Origin: Clavaria fumosa
Lineage: Eukaryota > Basidiomycota > Agaricomycetes > Agaricales > Clavariaceae
DNA: 64,000 bases
Reading direction: 5' to 3'
NCBI GenBank assembly: GCA_951802425.1
Contig: OX637798.1
Coordinates: 1,178,001 to 1,242,000 of the forward strand
A model generated the notes under the pieces. It made no database searches and was not told the DNA's origin. It was given only the letters and a program-made list of their open reading frames with translations. A program made the translations under genes and the position numbers. Positions 53,567-62,337 of this stretch are shown piece after piece; position 1 is the stretch's first letter, and each line of letters begins with the position of its first letter.

Positions 53567-56489
53567 TCTGCCCAGTCATCTTGAAGATGGTCGACGTACT
53601 CCCATAGGTAGGTTTCGATCTCTTGGTTTACCCGTTCTGTTTGTCCGTCGGTCTGGGGGTGGAAAGCAGTGCTCGGGTTGGCCTTTATTCCAATCATCCA
53701 GTAGAACTCCTTCATAAATCATGAGACAAACTGCAGGCCGCGGTCGCTGACAACCTTCTGGGGAATTCCAAGGTTTCGGAATACTCGGTCTCGTAATATC
53801 CGTGCTGCTCCTAGACTCGTCAGGTCGAACCTGATCGCTTCGATAAGGGTGCGTTGGTGAATTTGTCGACAATCACGAGGATAGCGTCAAACCCACGGGA
53901 TTGTGGTAGCAGCCCTACTATATCCCAACTGATCGCCCACCAGGGACCATCCGGGACTGGATGCGGGTATAGGGGTGCGGCGCGTTTGGTCCGATCGGGC
54001 TTGGTTCTCTGGCAACCCTCACATCCGGCTACGTACTTCTCCACGTCCTTCACCATCTCGGGCCACCAGTAAGCTTTGAGCACCACGGCTTTCATTTTCT
54101 TAGCCCCAGGATGTCCTGCGATAGGAAGGTCATGTTCGTAGTTCAAGACCACCTTGCGCACTGTTGGGGGTATCCACACGGTGTTGTGCCTCCACCACAA
54201 TCCAAAGCGGTCTCGCATCCAGCTGTTGTCGAGCTCTTCGGGTTTAGTGATGTATTCCACGCTCTTTTTCTGGAGGAGCGTCTCCATTTCAGAGGTGAAG
54301 CTGGTCCGGACATCTACTTCAGAGGGGAATATCTGGACAGGGGCGTCTTCCTCGGCTGCGTCTCCATAGTCTGGTCTTCGCGATAAGGTGTCGGCCTTGG
54401 TATTGCTCTTACCAGTCTGATACTTGATCTCGAAGTCGAATTCCTGGAGTTCTCTGTACCATCGTATTTGTCGAGGCTTCAGCTTCTGGGGTTTCCTGAA
54501 GTATTGGAGGTTGGCGTGGTCAGTCCAGATTTCGAAGGTTTCATCCACTCCTACGAGGTACGCTCTCCACTCTCTCAATGCTCTGATGACCGCAAGTAGC
54601 TCCTTGTCATAGACGTCGTAGTTTCTCTCAGCTGCCATAAGGGCCTCAGAAATGTAGTCGACCAGTCTCCAAGTCCCATTGGGCTGCTGCTGAGAGAGGA
54701 CTCCACCTGTGGCAAGATTACTCGCATCTGTTTCTACCTTCCACTTGCCCATATCCTGGGGTAGAGTGAGGACCGGAGCGGAGATGAGTGCCCTTTTCAC
54801 ATCCAGGAAAGCTGTGGTCTGTTTGCTCTGCCAGCACCAAGGAACGTTACCGGTGAGCTTAAACAGGGGTTTGGCCCGCGAGGACAGATTAGGGATGAAT
54901 CTCCGCAGGTGGTTCACCATTCCCAGAAAGCGTTGGAGTTCCTTGACGTTTCGGGGCTCCGGCCAGTTTTGGATAGCGTCTGCCTTGGCTGGGTCATCTT
55001 CGAGCCGGTTATGCAAGAGTCTGAGTCCAAGATAGAATACCTCAGCCTTCTCAAATTCGCATTTGCTCAGTCGGAGGCACAGCCCATTGTCACGGAACTT
55101 CTGTAGGACTCGGTCCATCCAGTATCGGTGGGTTGCGAGGTTGTTGGCAAAAATGATGATGTCATCAATGTATGCAAGCACGTGTCTGCTGGCAATCTCT
55201 TCCCTTAAGATATGGTTCATGAATCTTTGGAAAGTTGCGGGGGAATTCTGGAGTCCAAACCACATCACCGTAGGCTTGAACAAACCTCACGAGGTCAAGA
55301 ATGCGCATCTCTCTTGGTGCCCCTCCCACAGACTCATAGATGGAAATCCCCCTTTCGCATCGATCTTGGAGAAGATCTTGGCTCCACGCAGCTTGTCTAC
55401 ACAGTTGCAGATGTGTGGCAGTGGGAACTTATCTTTGATCAGAAATGAGTTGAGGCGCGAATAGTCAATGATCGGTCAGAGTTTATCCTTTTCTCGCTTG
55501 AAAAAGAACGGACTGGCATAGGGCCACTTGGAGGGCCTTATCCTTCTGGAGGTTAACTGTTCATCGATCCACCGATTCATCTCGAGCGTTTCTTCTCTCG
55601 TCAGTGAATATAGTTTGGAAGACAGGTGTCCCAGATCCTCATGGAACTCGATCTTGATGTCAAAATCAGGTTGCGGTTTGGGCAACTCGTCCCATTTAGC
55701 TTCACTAAAGACCATTGGGTACAACGACAGCCAATCGGGCATGTCTCCTGGATCCAAAGAACGAATGTCCGCGGTTGTTTGCAGTGCATTGTCCCAGTCA
55801 GAACTTTTCGGGTAGGCCCATGGGCTCGCGAGAAGCGGATCAAAGCAGCAACTCTGGGGGCAGTGTTTGAAGGAGACTTTCCCTAGTGACCAATCGATCT
55901 CGGGGTTGTGTTGTTGTGTTTCGATAGCCAGTCATGTCCCAGGATGATCTTGTGCGACTTAGCCGTTCCGAGCAAGAAGTGTATTCGCTCCTGGTGGTCC
56001 CCTATTGATAACAAGAGGTCAATGCCATAGCAGATGGGTCCGCTCTTGTTTGCTGATCCGTCCACATTGTACACTTTGATCAGGTTTTGTAGCCAGACAG
56101 GTTCCAGTCCAAGTTCCTTACACCAGGTTAGGTCCATAAAACAATTGGTACAACCTGAGTCGATTAGGACCTTAACGCCTCCCCATTCAGCCATGGTCAG
56201 AGTCTCAAAGTGAGCCAGTAGGGTCAGCTCTCTCTTCTGTCTTTTTGGCTTCTCTTCCGCAACCTTCACTGTGGTGTTGTCCTCGAGTCTGTTCACGCTC
56301 CGGGCATGTTTCCGTTGCAAGATCATATATTGGGGTATACTTGCTACAGTTACAGGGGCGGGGGCAGGGGCAGGACTCGTACTATTACAGAGATGCCAGT
56401 TCGGACTCACTGTGCCTCTTCTCCAAAACCCTGCTCCTGGGTGGGAGCCGATGGAAGCTGTGGTTGCTGTTGTTGCTGGGCCTGCAGGG
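53567..56489 (-). pseudogene. gypsy family 1 pol, minus-strand copy
   Basis: From 56489 downwards: linker, LAHFETLTMAEWGGVKVL, protease IDSGCTNCFMDLTW, IILGHDWLSKHN, then RT (DFDIKIEFHEDLGHLSS, LYSLTREETLEMNRWIDEQL, PYASPFFFKREKDKL), a TGA at 55476-55478, PIIDYSRLNSFL, another TGA at 55287-55289, FGLQNSPATFQRFMNHIL, AYIDDIIIFA, RNase H and integrase as in the plus copy. Near 53830 a one-base loss shifts the integrase frame, and a TGA at 53719-53721 replaces CGA. The copy ends in integrase at DDWA, so the chromodomain and 3' LTR are absent. Confidence 0.85.
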
Positions 56490-56695
56490 TGTTGGTTGTA
56501 ATGTAGGCAACCACACAGTCACCTGTTCTGCCCCCTGTTGAGGTGAGTTAGGTTTACAGTTTGGACTTGGGGTATTTAGCCTATCCCCAACTCCTATTGG
56601 ACTGAGACCATATAGCTCAGTGGCTAAGAGCACCCGACATGTATCTGGGAGGTCCTGGGTTCAATTCCCTGTGTGGTCACTTTTCTTACTCAATA
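56490..56695 (+). repeat. 206-bp repeat with tRNA-like module, copy 2
   Basis: Inserted in the gypsy gag region between MAGAP and PAGPATTA. Flanks CAGGG and CGGGG differ at one base, compatible with a mutated 5-bp duplication. The tRNA-like part is 56606-56679. Confidence 0.75.
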
Positions 56696-56992
56696 CGGGG
56701 CACCAGCCATCTGTCTTTCTCTCTCGTATATCGTGAGCCTGTCGCGGAGCAAGGCCAGTTCATTCTCGTACTCTTCCACTTCCACTGGGCCAGGGATCAT
56801 CGCACGAACCTGCGGCCTCAGGACATAGGGTCGCGTGTCCGGGAGGTGGCAGTTGTGGGCGATGTGTCCTACCTGGCCACAGCGGAAGCATCGACGCTCG
56901 GCTGCAGGAGCTCGCGTCTGGTCTACAACCATCCGGTCACCGGCACCAGCGGGACAGGGCATGATCTGTGGAGCAGGAGCACGTTGCTGCTG
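56696..56992 (-). pseudogene. gypsy family 1 gag, zinc-knuckle segment
   Basis: Minus strand: QQRAPAPQIMPCPAGAGD, RRCFRCGQVGHIAHNC (CCHC knuckle), YVLRPQVRAMIPG and EYENELALLRDRLTIYERE. It is cut on both sides by younger insertions (the gag-only element and the tRNA-like repeat). Confidence 0.8.
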
Positions 56993-57711
56993 TGTTGGAA
57001 TTGGGTTATCTCGCCCATAGGCACCTCTACCGCACCTGCGTGCTACGCCAAGTGTGACAAGTGCCACGCTCGCGGTCATATGGCATCCGATTGCCGCACC
57101 ACTGACCCCTCCGCCGTCCGACGCCGCATCGCGCAGAACAAGAAGCGACGGGCTCAGCGCCCCTTCGAGGCGCCACCCCCTGCCGCCCCTTACTTCCCGC
57201 CGCCGCTTGGACCAGCCCCCTACTATTATCCACCGCCGCCACTCTATGCCGCCTCCACGACCATCGCCGCCGAGGCCACCGAATTGCGCCGCTGGATTGC
57301 GCAATCCAATCGAGACCGCCGCCGTGCCCGCACGCCTGCTGTCACCACTGCTCCTGCCTGAAGACTGATCGATGGATTCGATTACGGGGGAGTGTTGGAA
57401 TTGGGTTATCTCGCCCATCGATCAGATAAGCGCCTAGTCATTTCTCTTTAGTCATTACTCCGGGCCCTTTAGTAATACAGTCACGTGATTACTTTGAGGT
57501 ACTAACGCCATTGGTAGTTATTATTAGCTATCACATGACCACAGTAGTATATAAGTAGCTCACCAGATGTAGTAGATACCCATCTGGTTATCCAGTTTTG
57601 TGCCCCGGACTACCACTACCACTACCGACTCGACTTCGCTCATCGTCACCGTCGTCGTCCTTCGATAGGATCCTCACCGATCAGCACACCAACAACCAGA
57701 TTCTATTAACA
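56993..57711 (+). mobile_element. gag-only LTR element, subfamily A, internally deleted copy
   Basis: 5-bp duplication TGCTG (56988-56992, 57712-57716). Only the first 26 bp of the 5' LTR remain (56993-57018), fused to the internal region from GGCACCTCTACC on. The zinc knuckle CDKCHARGHMASDC and the Pro-rich tail are kept, and the 3' LTR 57393-57711 is complete (319 bp). Confidence 0.85.
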
Positions 57712-58634
57712 TGCTGCTGCGGAGCGGAGGGGAAGCAAGGCGTGGGTCGCAGTGGATTCGGATTTGGGTAGTGGGGCGGTGTGGGGAGCGGTCGTGACTG
57801 TTGGAACTGGGGTGGGGCAGGGCGGCTGGCGTTCTGTTCACGAATGATCGCGTCTAGCCTTCTCTGCTGAGCGTCCAGCGTCTCCACCAGTCCTTTCCAC
57901 TGGGCGTAAGTAGTCAGCATTGGGTTCATGTTGTAGACACATGTGGTGAGTCTCCAGTTGAGGTTCGACTCTAGCCAATGGATGAGCACATCAGAGTTGT
58001 CGACCGGGTCCAGCTCCGCCTTGCGCATCAGGGTCTCGAACAGCGCGAAGAACTCCGCGGCTTCTAGCATGCCCTGTTTCAGCTTGGCGATGTCGTTTAG
58101 GGCAGTCGCGGTGATGTTAGGGTCATCGAAGGCCCTTCGCAGGTCCACAATGAAATCTTCCCAAGTGCCAGCCACTCCAGCATTCAAAATCTCGTCACTC
58201 CGCATGTTTGCCCATTCTGCTGCAAACCCTTCTCCAGTTATCTTACTTAGCGTAAACAGAATCTTGTTCAAATCATTGGTATAGAGCCCCTGGTTTGCCA
58301 GGAACTGTAGTCGGAGGGACCTGAGGAAGGTCCGGAAATTCTTCTTATTGCCATCAAAGGATGCGACAGCTAGGTCCAGCCTCGGCATTGGGGCTGTGGG
58401 GACGGCGTCTGCCATTCTGGGTACGGGTGAGGGTGGCGGCGAGGGTTCTGGCGGCGATGGACTCGCGGGTCGGGGTCGCAGTTCCAGCTCTGGAGTTGCA
58501 GGTGACTGTGGTGGTGGTGGTGGCGATGGTGCTTGCCGGGCTAGGCACTCATCTAAACTCGCGAAGTCTACGGGGGGCTCAGTATGAACTGGTGGTGCTG
58601 GGGGGGATGGGGTTGACAGGACGACAGACAAATG
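57712..58634 (-). pseudogene. gypsy family 1 gag, middle part
   Basis: Open frame: PPVDFASLDECLARQ, a long Pro/Ser-rich stretch, MADAVPTAPMPRLDLAVASF, then the gag core RTFLRSLRLQFLANQGLY, KILFTLSKITGEGFAAEWAN, WEDFIVDLRRAFDDPNI, KLKQGMLEAAEFFALFETLM, and a Pro/Gln-rich tail. It is interrupted by solo LTR 58635-58972 on the upstream side. Confidence 0.8.
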
Positions 58635-58972
58635 TGTTAAAAGAATCTGGTGATGTTAAAAGAATCTGGTTGTCGGTGTGCTGATCGGTGAGGATCATAT
58701 CGAAGGACGACGACGGTGACGATGAGCGAAGTTGAGTCGGTAGCGGTAGTGGTAGTCCGGGGCACAAAACTGGATAACCAGATGGGTATCTACTACATCT
58801 GGTGAGCTACTTATATACTACTGTGGTCATGTGATAGCTAATAATAACTACCAATGGCGTTAGTACCTCAAAGTAATCATGTGACTGTATTACTAAGGGG
58901 CCCGGACTGATGACTAAAGAGAATTGACTAAACGCTTATCTGATCGATGGGTGAGATAACCCAATTCCAACA
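58635..58972 (-). repeat. Solo LTR of the gag-only family with a terminal 19-bp duplication
   Basis: Flanked by AAATG on both sides (58630-58634, 58973-58977). The left end contains TGTTAAAAGAATCTGGT twice in a row, making it 338 rather than 319 bp. Confidence 0.85.
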
Positions 58973-59579
58973 AAATGCGAGGGGTCGGTACTCGTGGACA
59001 ATGAGTTGTTCGATTCCGATGAGGCTAAGCTCTGTCTGGATCGCCACGGAAACATGCATGGGTTTGTTTGTTGGCTCATTGTTGTCAGAGTTTACGTAGT
59101 CCTCAAGGTCGTCGAGGTTAATGTCGATGGTGCTGTGGGCTGGTGACCTCTCTCCTGAGGTCGCAGAATCTGGTAATGCGACTGCTAAGGCCTCTCTCAA
59201 TCTCTGCTGTTGTCTGCTCTGCTCCTGTGCGTATAATCTTCCGAAATAAGGTGCGAGTCTCCTCTCCTCCTCGATGATCCAAAGTTCAAAAGGACGTAGC
59301 TCTCGTGGTCTCAGTACTGCAGTCTCCATCTCCAAGACATCGGATTCCGTAGGGGTGTCCAGGTAGATTTCTGCTCTTACACGGGTGTCAAAATATCTTG
59401 CCCAGTATTCGTCTTCTCCAAAATCTAGGACCGTGGTGAGCCACTCATCTGTGATGTCTTTGTTATGCGTTGGATATGCCAGGGTGATTCTCTCGTCGTT
59501 CTGTTGCACATGACGGGTGGGGGAATAAAAGGGGAGCTAGGCCGACCAGGGTTGACGGGGTCGAGGTAGCTAGGGGGGG
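58973..59579 (-). pseudogene. gypsy family 1 gag, N-terminal part
   Basis: Minus strand: MQQNDERITLAYPTHNKD, TTVLDFGEDEYWARYFDTRV, PRELRPFELWIIEEERRLAP, INLDDLEDYVNSDNNEP, AIQTELSLIGIEQLIVHEY; it continues beyond the solo LTR into 57712-58634. The 5' leader and first codons lie near 59513-59579. Confidence 0.7.
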
Positions 59580-59591
59580 ATGTTGAAATTG
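59580..59591 (-). promoter_or_regulatory. Self-priming site of gypsy family 1
   Basis: Directly next to the 5' LTR. Plus-strand ATGTTGAAATTG equals the predicted RNA start in the sister LTR (ATGTTGAAATCG at 41461-41472) at 11 of 12 positions, so the minus-strand RNA carries its complement here. Confidence 0.7.
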
Positions 59592-60150
59592 TGTCACTCC
59601 AAGTCCCTAACAAAAGCGGAAGGGGGAAAGTAACTCAATTTCAATGTAGGGAAATACACTCATTACATGGGTACTATATATACTAGGGGAAGGGGCTGTG
59701 TAGGGGATGAGTCACAAAATGGGGAACAAGGCTACGCACACTGAGTCACGCGGGATAGGGGAGGCAGTATAGGGAAAAGGGGATGCCAAATAGGGAAGGT
59801 AGCGGCAAGGTACGGATAAGGGGAGGATGACAAGAGAAATGCTTAGCATGGGCTTGGCTGGCTGTGGAGGGGCCTGGATTAGTCCCGATTAGGGTAGATT
59901 GCTTGATGGGAGCTGTCAGAGCGATTATTGCTGATATGCCTCCATCACGAATTGCAAAGCGTGGGAAAAGGTTGAGGAACGTGGGCGTGGGCATGTGGCG
60001 GCGCTTGTCAGAAGCTCGTAGGCGCCGGAGCATGGTCGCGAGCAATTCCAAAGGTCATGGGGGGTCATGTGATCCCATACTCGGTCCTCGTAACTAGTTC
60101 CTAGCATGTTGTGGGTTCAGTGACAGTGGCTTACATAAGCAATCCTGACA
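59592..60150 (-). repeat. 5' LTR of gypsy family 1 (559 bp)
   Basis: Uninterrupted copy of the LTR at 39594-41516. The flank at 60151 is TTTAC, joining copia Y integrase. Confidence 0.9.
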
Positions 60151-60375
60151 TTTACTGCATACAAGCAATTTCAAGCTTATGCAGAGAGGTATTTGGGATG
60201 CAAGGTCAGGACAATTAGAGATGACAAAGGGGGGGAGTACATGTCCAATGCCTTTCTACATGACACTTTGGCTGAAGGTGTGCAGAGACAGCACACAACC
60301 AGAAATCGTCCTCAGCAGAATGGTGTGGCAGAGTGAGCCAATCGCACTATACAGGATGGAATAACCACCCTGCTG
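60151..60375 (+). pseudogene. Copia Y integrase core, second half
   Basis: Reads TAYKQFQAYAERY, RTIRDDKGGEYMSNAF, QRQHTTRNRPQQNGVAE, stop (TGA), ANRTIQDGITTLL. It directly continues the residues that end at 41517 on the minus strand (KSEVF), with TTTAC duplicated. Breaks off at about 60375. Confidence 0.8.
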
Positions 60376-60780
60376 GTGTGAAGGGGCTGTGCGATTTTGC
60401 GCGAACTCCGTGGGCTGGTGGGGCTATAGGGCCTCTATTGATGGGCTAAAGGGCTTGGTGATAGCTGTGGTCCTGAGTGAGATATGACGAAAATTCGAAA
60501 TGGGTGGAGTTGAATGGCAACGACAAAAGTGGCAATTGCGAGGGAATGACTGGTGCGATTTACTGCGAACATGGGGAGCTGATGGGCGTCGATGGGTAGT
60601 ATGGGCACCCGAAATGGCAAATGGGTACGATAAGACGTTGTTGAGATAAAATGAATTTTGTCACAGGGAGGTGTCTGTGAGGGAAAATGCAAAATGGCAA
60701 TTGTGGGCGAATGGCCAGTGCGAATCGTCTGAAACATGGCGTCCCAGTGGAGGAGCTAGGGTAGACCTGGACCTCATACT
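60376..60780. other. Unclassified sequence with diverged internal repeats
   Basis: About 400 bp with two diverged stretches of similar content (AAGTGGCAATTGCG near 60528 and AAATGGCAATTGTG near 60692), each followed by GAATG-x-CxxGTGCGA. No coding similarity seen. Confidence 0.4.
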
Positions 60781-61314
60781 TGTTGGAGTAGGTAATCTCA
60801 TCCATCGATTAGATATGATGTAATACTCTTTAGTCATTGGACCAGGCCCCTTAGTAAGAACGTCATGTGATTATGTAGAGGCACTAATGCCATTGGTAGT
60901 TATTATTAGCTATCACATGACTGCAGTAGTATATAAGTAGCTCACCAGATGTAGTAGATACCCATCTGGTTATCCAGTTTTGTGCCCCGGTTCACCACTA
61001 CCACTACCGACTCGACTTTGTTAGGTTGTAATGTGTCAACCAACAGTTCAGGGTGCCCCTCAATTGGGTGGGTTGGGCTTAGGAGGAGGAGGCACCAGTT
61101 CACTGAACTTGGGTACTTAACCAACACCCAACTTCCTATTGGATCAGACCATATAGCAGTGGTTAAGAGCACCCATCATGAATCTGGGAGGTCCTGGGTT
61201 CAATTCCCTGTGTGGTCACTTTTCTTACTTAACAGACTTCGCTCATCATCACTGTCATCGTCCTTCGATAGGATCCTCACCGATCAGCACACCGACAACC
61301 AGATTCTATTAACA
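60781..61314 (+). repeat. Diverged LTR of the gag-only family, interrupted
   Basis: TGTTGGAGTAGG...TCTATTAACA; it holds copy 3 of the tRNA-like repeat at 61019-61234. Without that and one GACTT it is 313 bp. The flanks do not show a clear duplication. Confidence 0.8.
61019..61234 (+). repeat. 216-bp repeat with tRNA-like module, copy 3
   Basis: TGTTAGGTTGTAATG...CTTACTTAACA, with a perfect 5-bp duplication GACTT (61014-61018, 61235-61239), which fixes the element borders. The tRNA-like part is 61147-61218, with a 2-nt loss in the A box (TAGCAGTGG). Confidence 0.85.
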
Positions 61315-61410
61315 TACCCAGATACCCATAACATATTCAACAAAGCCCTACTGACTCTGTTTACCCCTCCTTCCTTTGCCTCTCAATCCCAACCTCCCCC
61401 TCCTCCCCCC
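61315..61410 (+). pseudogene. Fragment of gypsy integrase C-terminus
   Basis: Translates to a segment like IHNxFNKALLTLFTPPSFASQ followed by a Pro run, matching the family-1 region at 39273-39360 (IHDVFNELLLTRFVPPSFASQ). It lies between two LTRs of the gag-only family. Confidence 0.65.
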
Positions 61411-62240
61411 TGTTGGAATGGGTTATCTCACCCATCGATCAGATAAGCATTACATAATTCTCTTTAGTCATCAGACCAGACTCCTTAGTAATAATGTCAT
61501 GTGATTACTTTGAGGTACATATGCCATTGGTAGTTATTAATAGCTATCACATGACTGTAGTAGTATATAAGCAGAGTACCAGCTGTAGTAGATACCCCAG
61601 CTGGTTATCTAAAGTTGTTCTCCAGTCACCAGTCACCACTACCGCTACCAACTCGACCTTGCTCCTCACCATTGCTGTCATCGTCTCTCGATAGGATCTT
61701 AACTGATCGACACCAATAACCAGTTTCTCTAACATAACCAGCTGACCACCTGTGCGCTCCCTCGACAATGTCTTCAACTGACATGACCCGAAGCCAGCCA
61801 CAAGAACTGGACAGACTACTTTCCATGTGCCTGACCAGCACCCCCTCTGCCATTATTGTTTGGGTTATCTTGCTGATCACCACATGGTGCACATCAGTAA
61901 ACTCCCTCTTCACATCAATTCTTGAGCACCTTGCTCAGCTTGAGCAGCATATGGACGACATCAACTCGCTACTCAATGATCTCAATACAAAGACCTATGA
62001 CACCCACACCTGCCTCGTCAATGCCGAGACCAACATTGCCGCTGCCCATGCCAGTGTCACTGCTCCCTCCACAGGTCGAGCCACCCGAGGCACTTCCACT
62101 GCACCCAGCCAGTTCACCAAGTGCGACAAGTGCCACGCCCACAGTCATACAGCATCCGATTGCCACACCGCCATCCGATGCCACATTGCACAGAAAAAGA
62201 AGCAACGGGCTCAGCGCCCCTTCAAAGCACCTCCCCCAGC
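61411..62240 (+). mobile_element. gag-only LTR element, subfamily B, 3'-truncated
   Basis: 5' LTR 61411-61734 (324 bp) with TATATAA at 61564-61570 and CAGCTGGTTAT at 61598-61608, the exact complement of ATAACCAGCTG (61734-61744) at the LTR border. The internal gene starts at 61768. Sequence after about 62240 is unrelated, so the 3' LTR is lost. Confidence 0.82.
61768..62240 (+). pseudogene. gag-like protein of subfamily B element
   Basis: MSSTDMTRSQPQELDRLL, hydrophobic AIIVWVILLITTWCTSV, helical LAQLEQHMDDINSLLND, knuckle CDKCHAHSHTASDC and basic AQKKKQRAQRPFKAPPP. It lacks the early stop of subfamily A. The true C-terminus is replaced by unrelated codons after PPPA. Confidence 0.7.
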
Positions 62241-62337
62241 CTGTCAAGCAGACCTGAGTAGATGGGAGGACAGGGCTCCTAGAGCCTCACTGGAATCTAG
62301 AGTCCAGTACAAGGCACTATATTAGTAAAAGTACATA

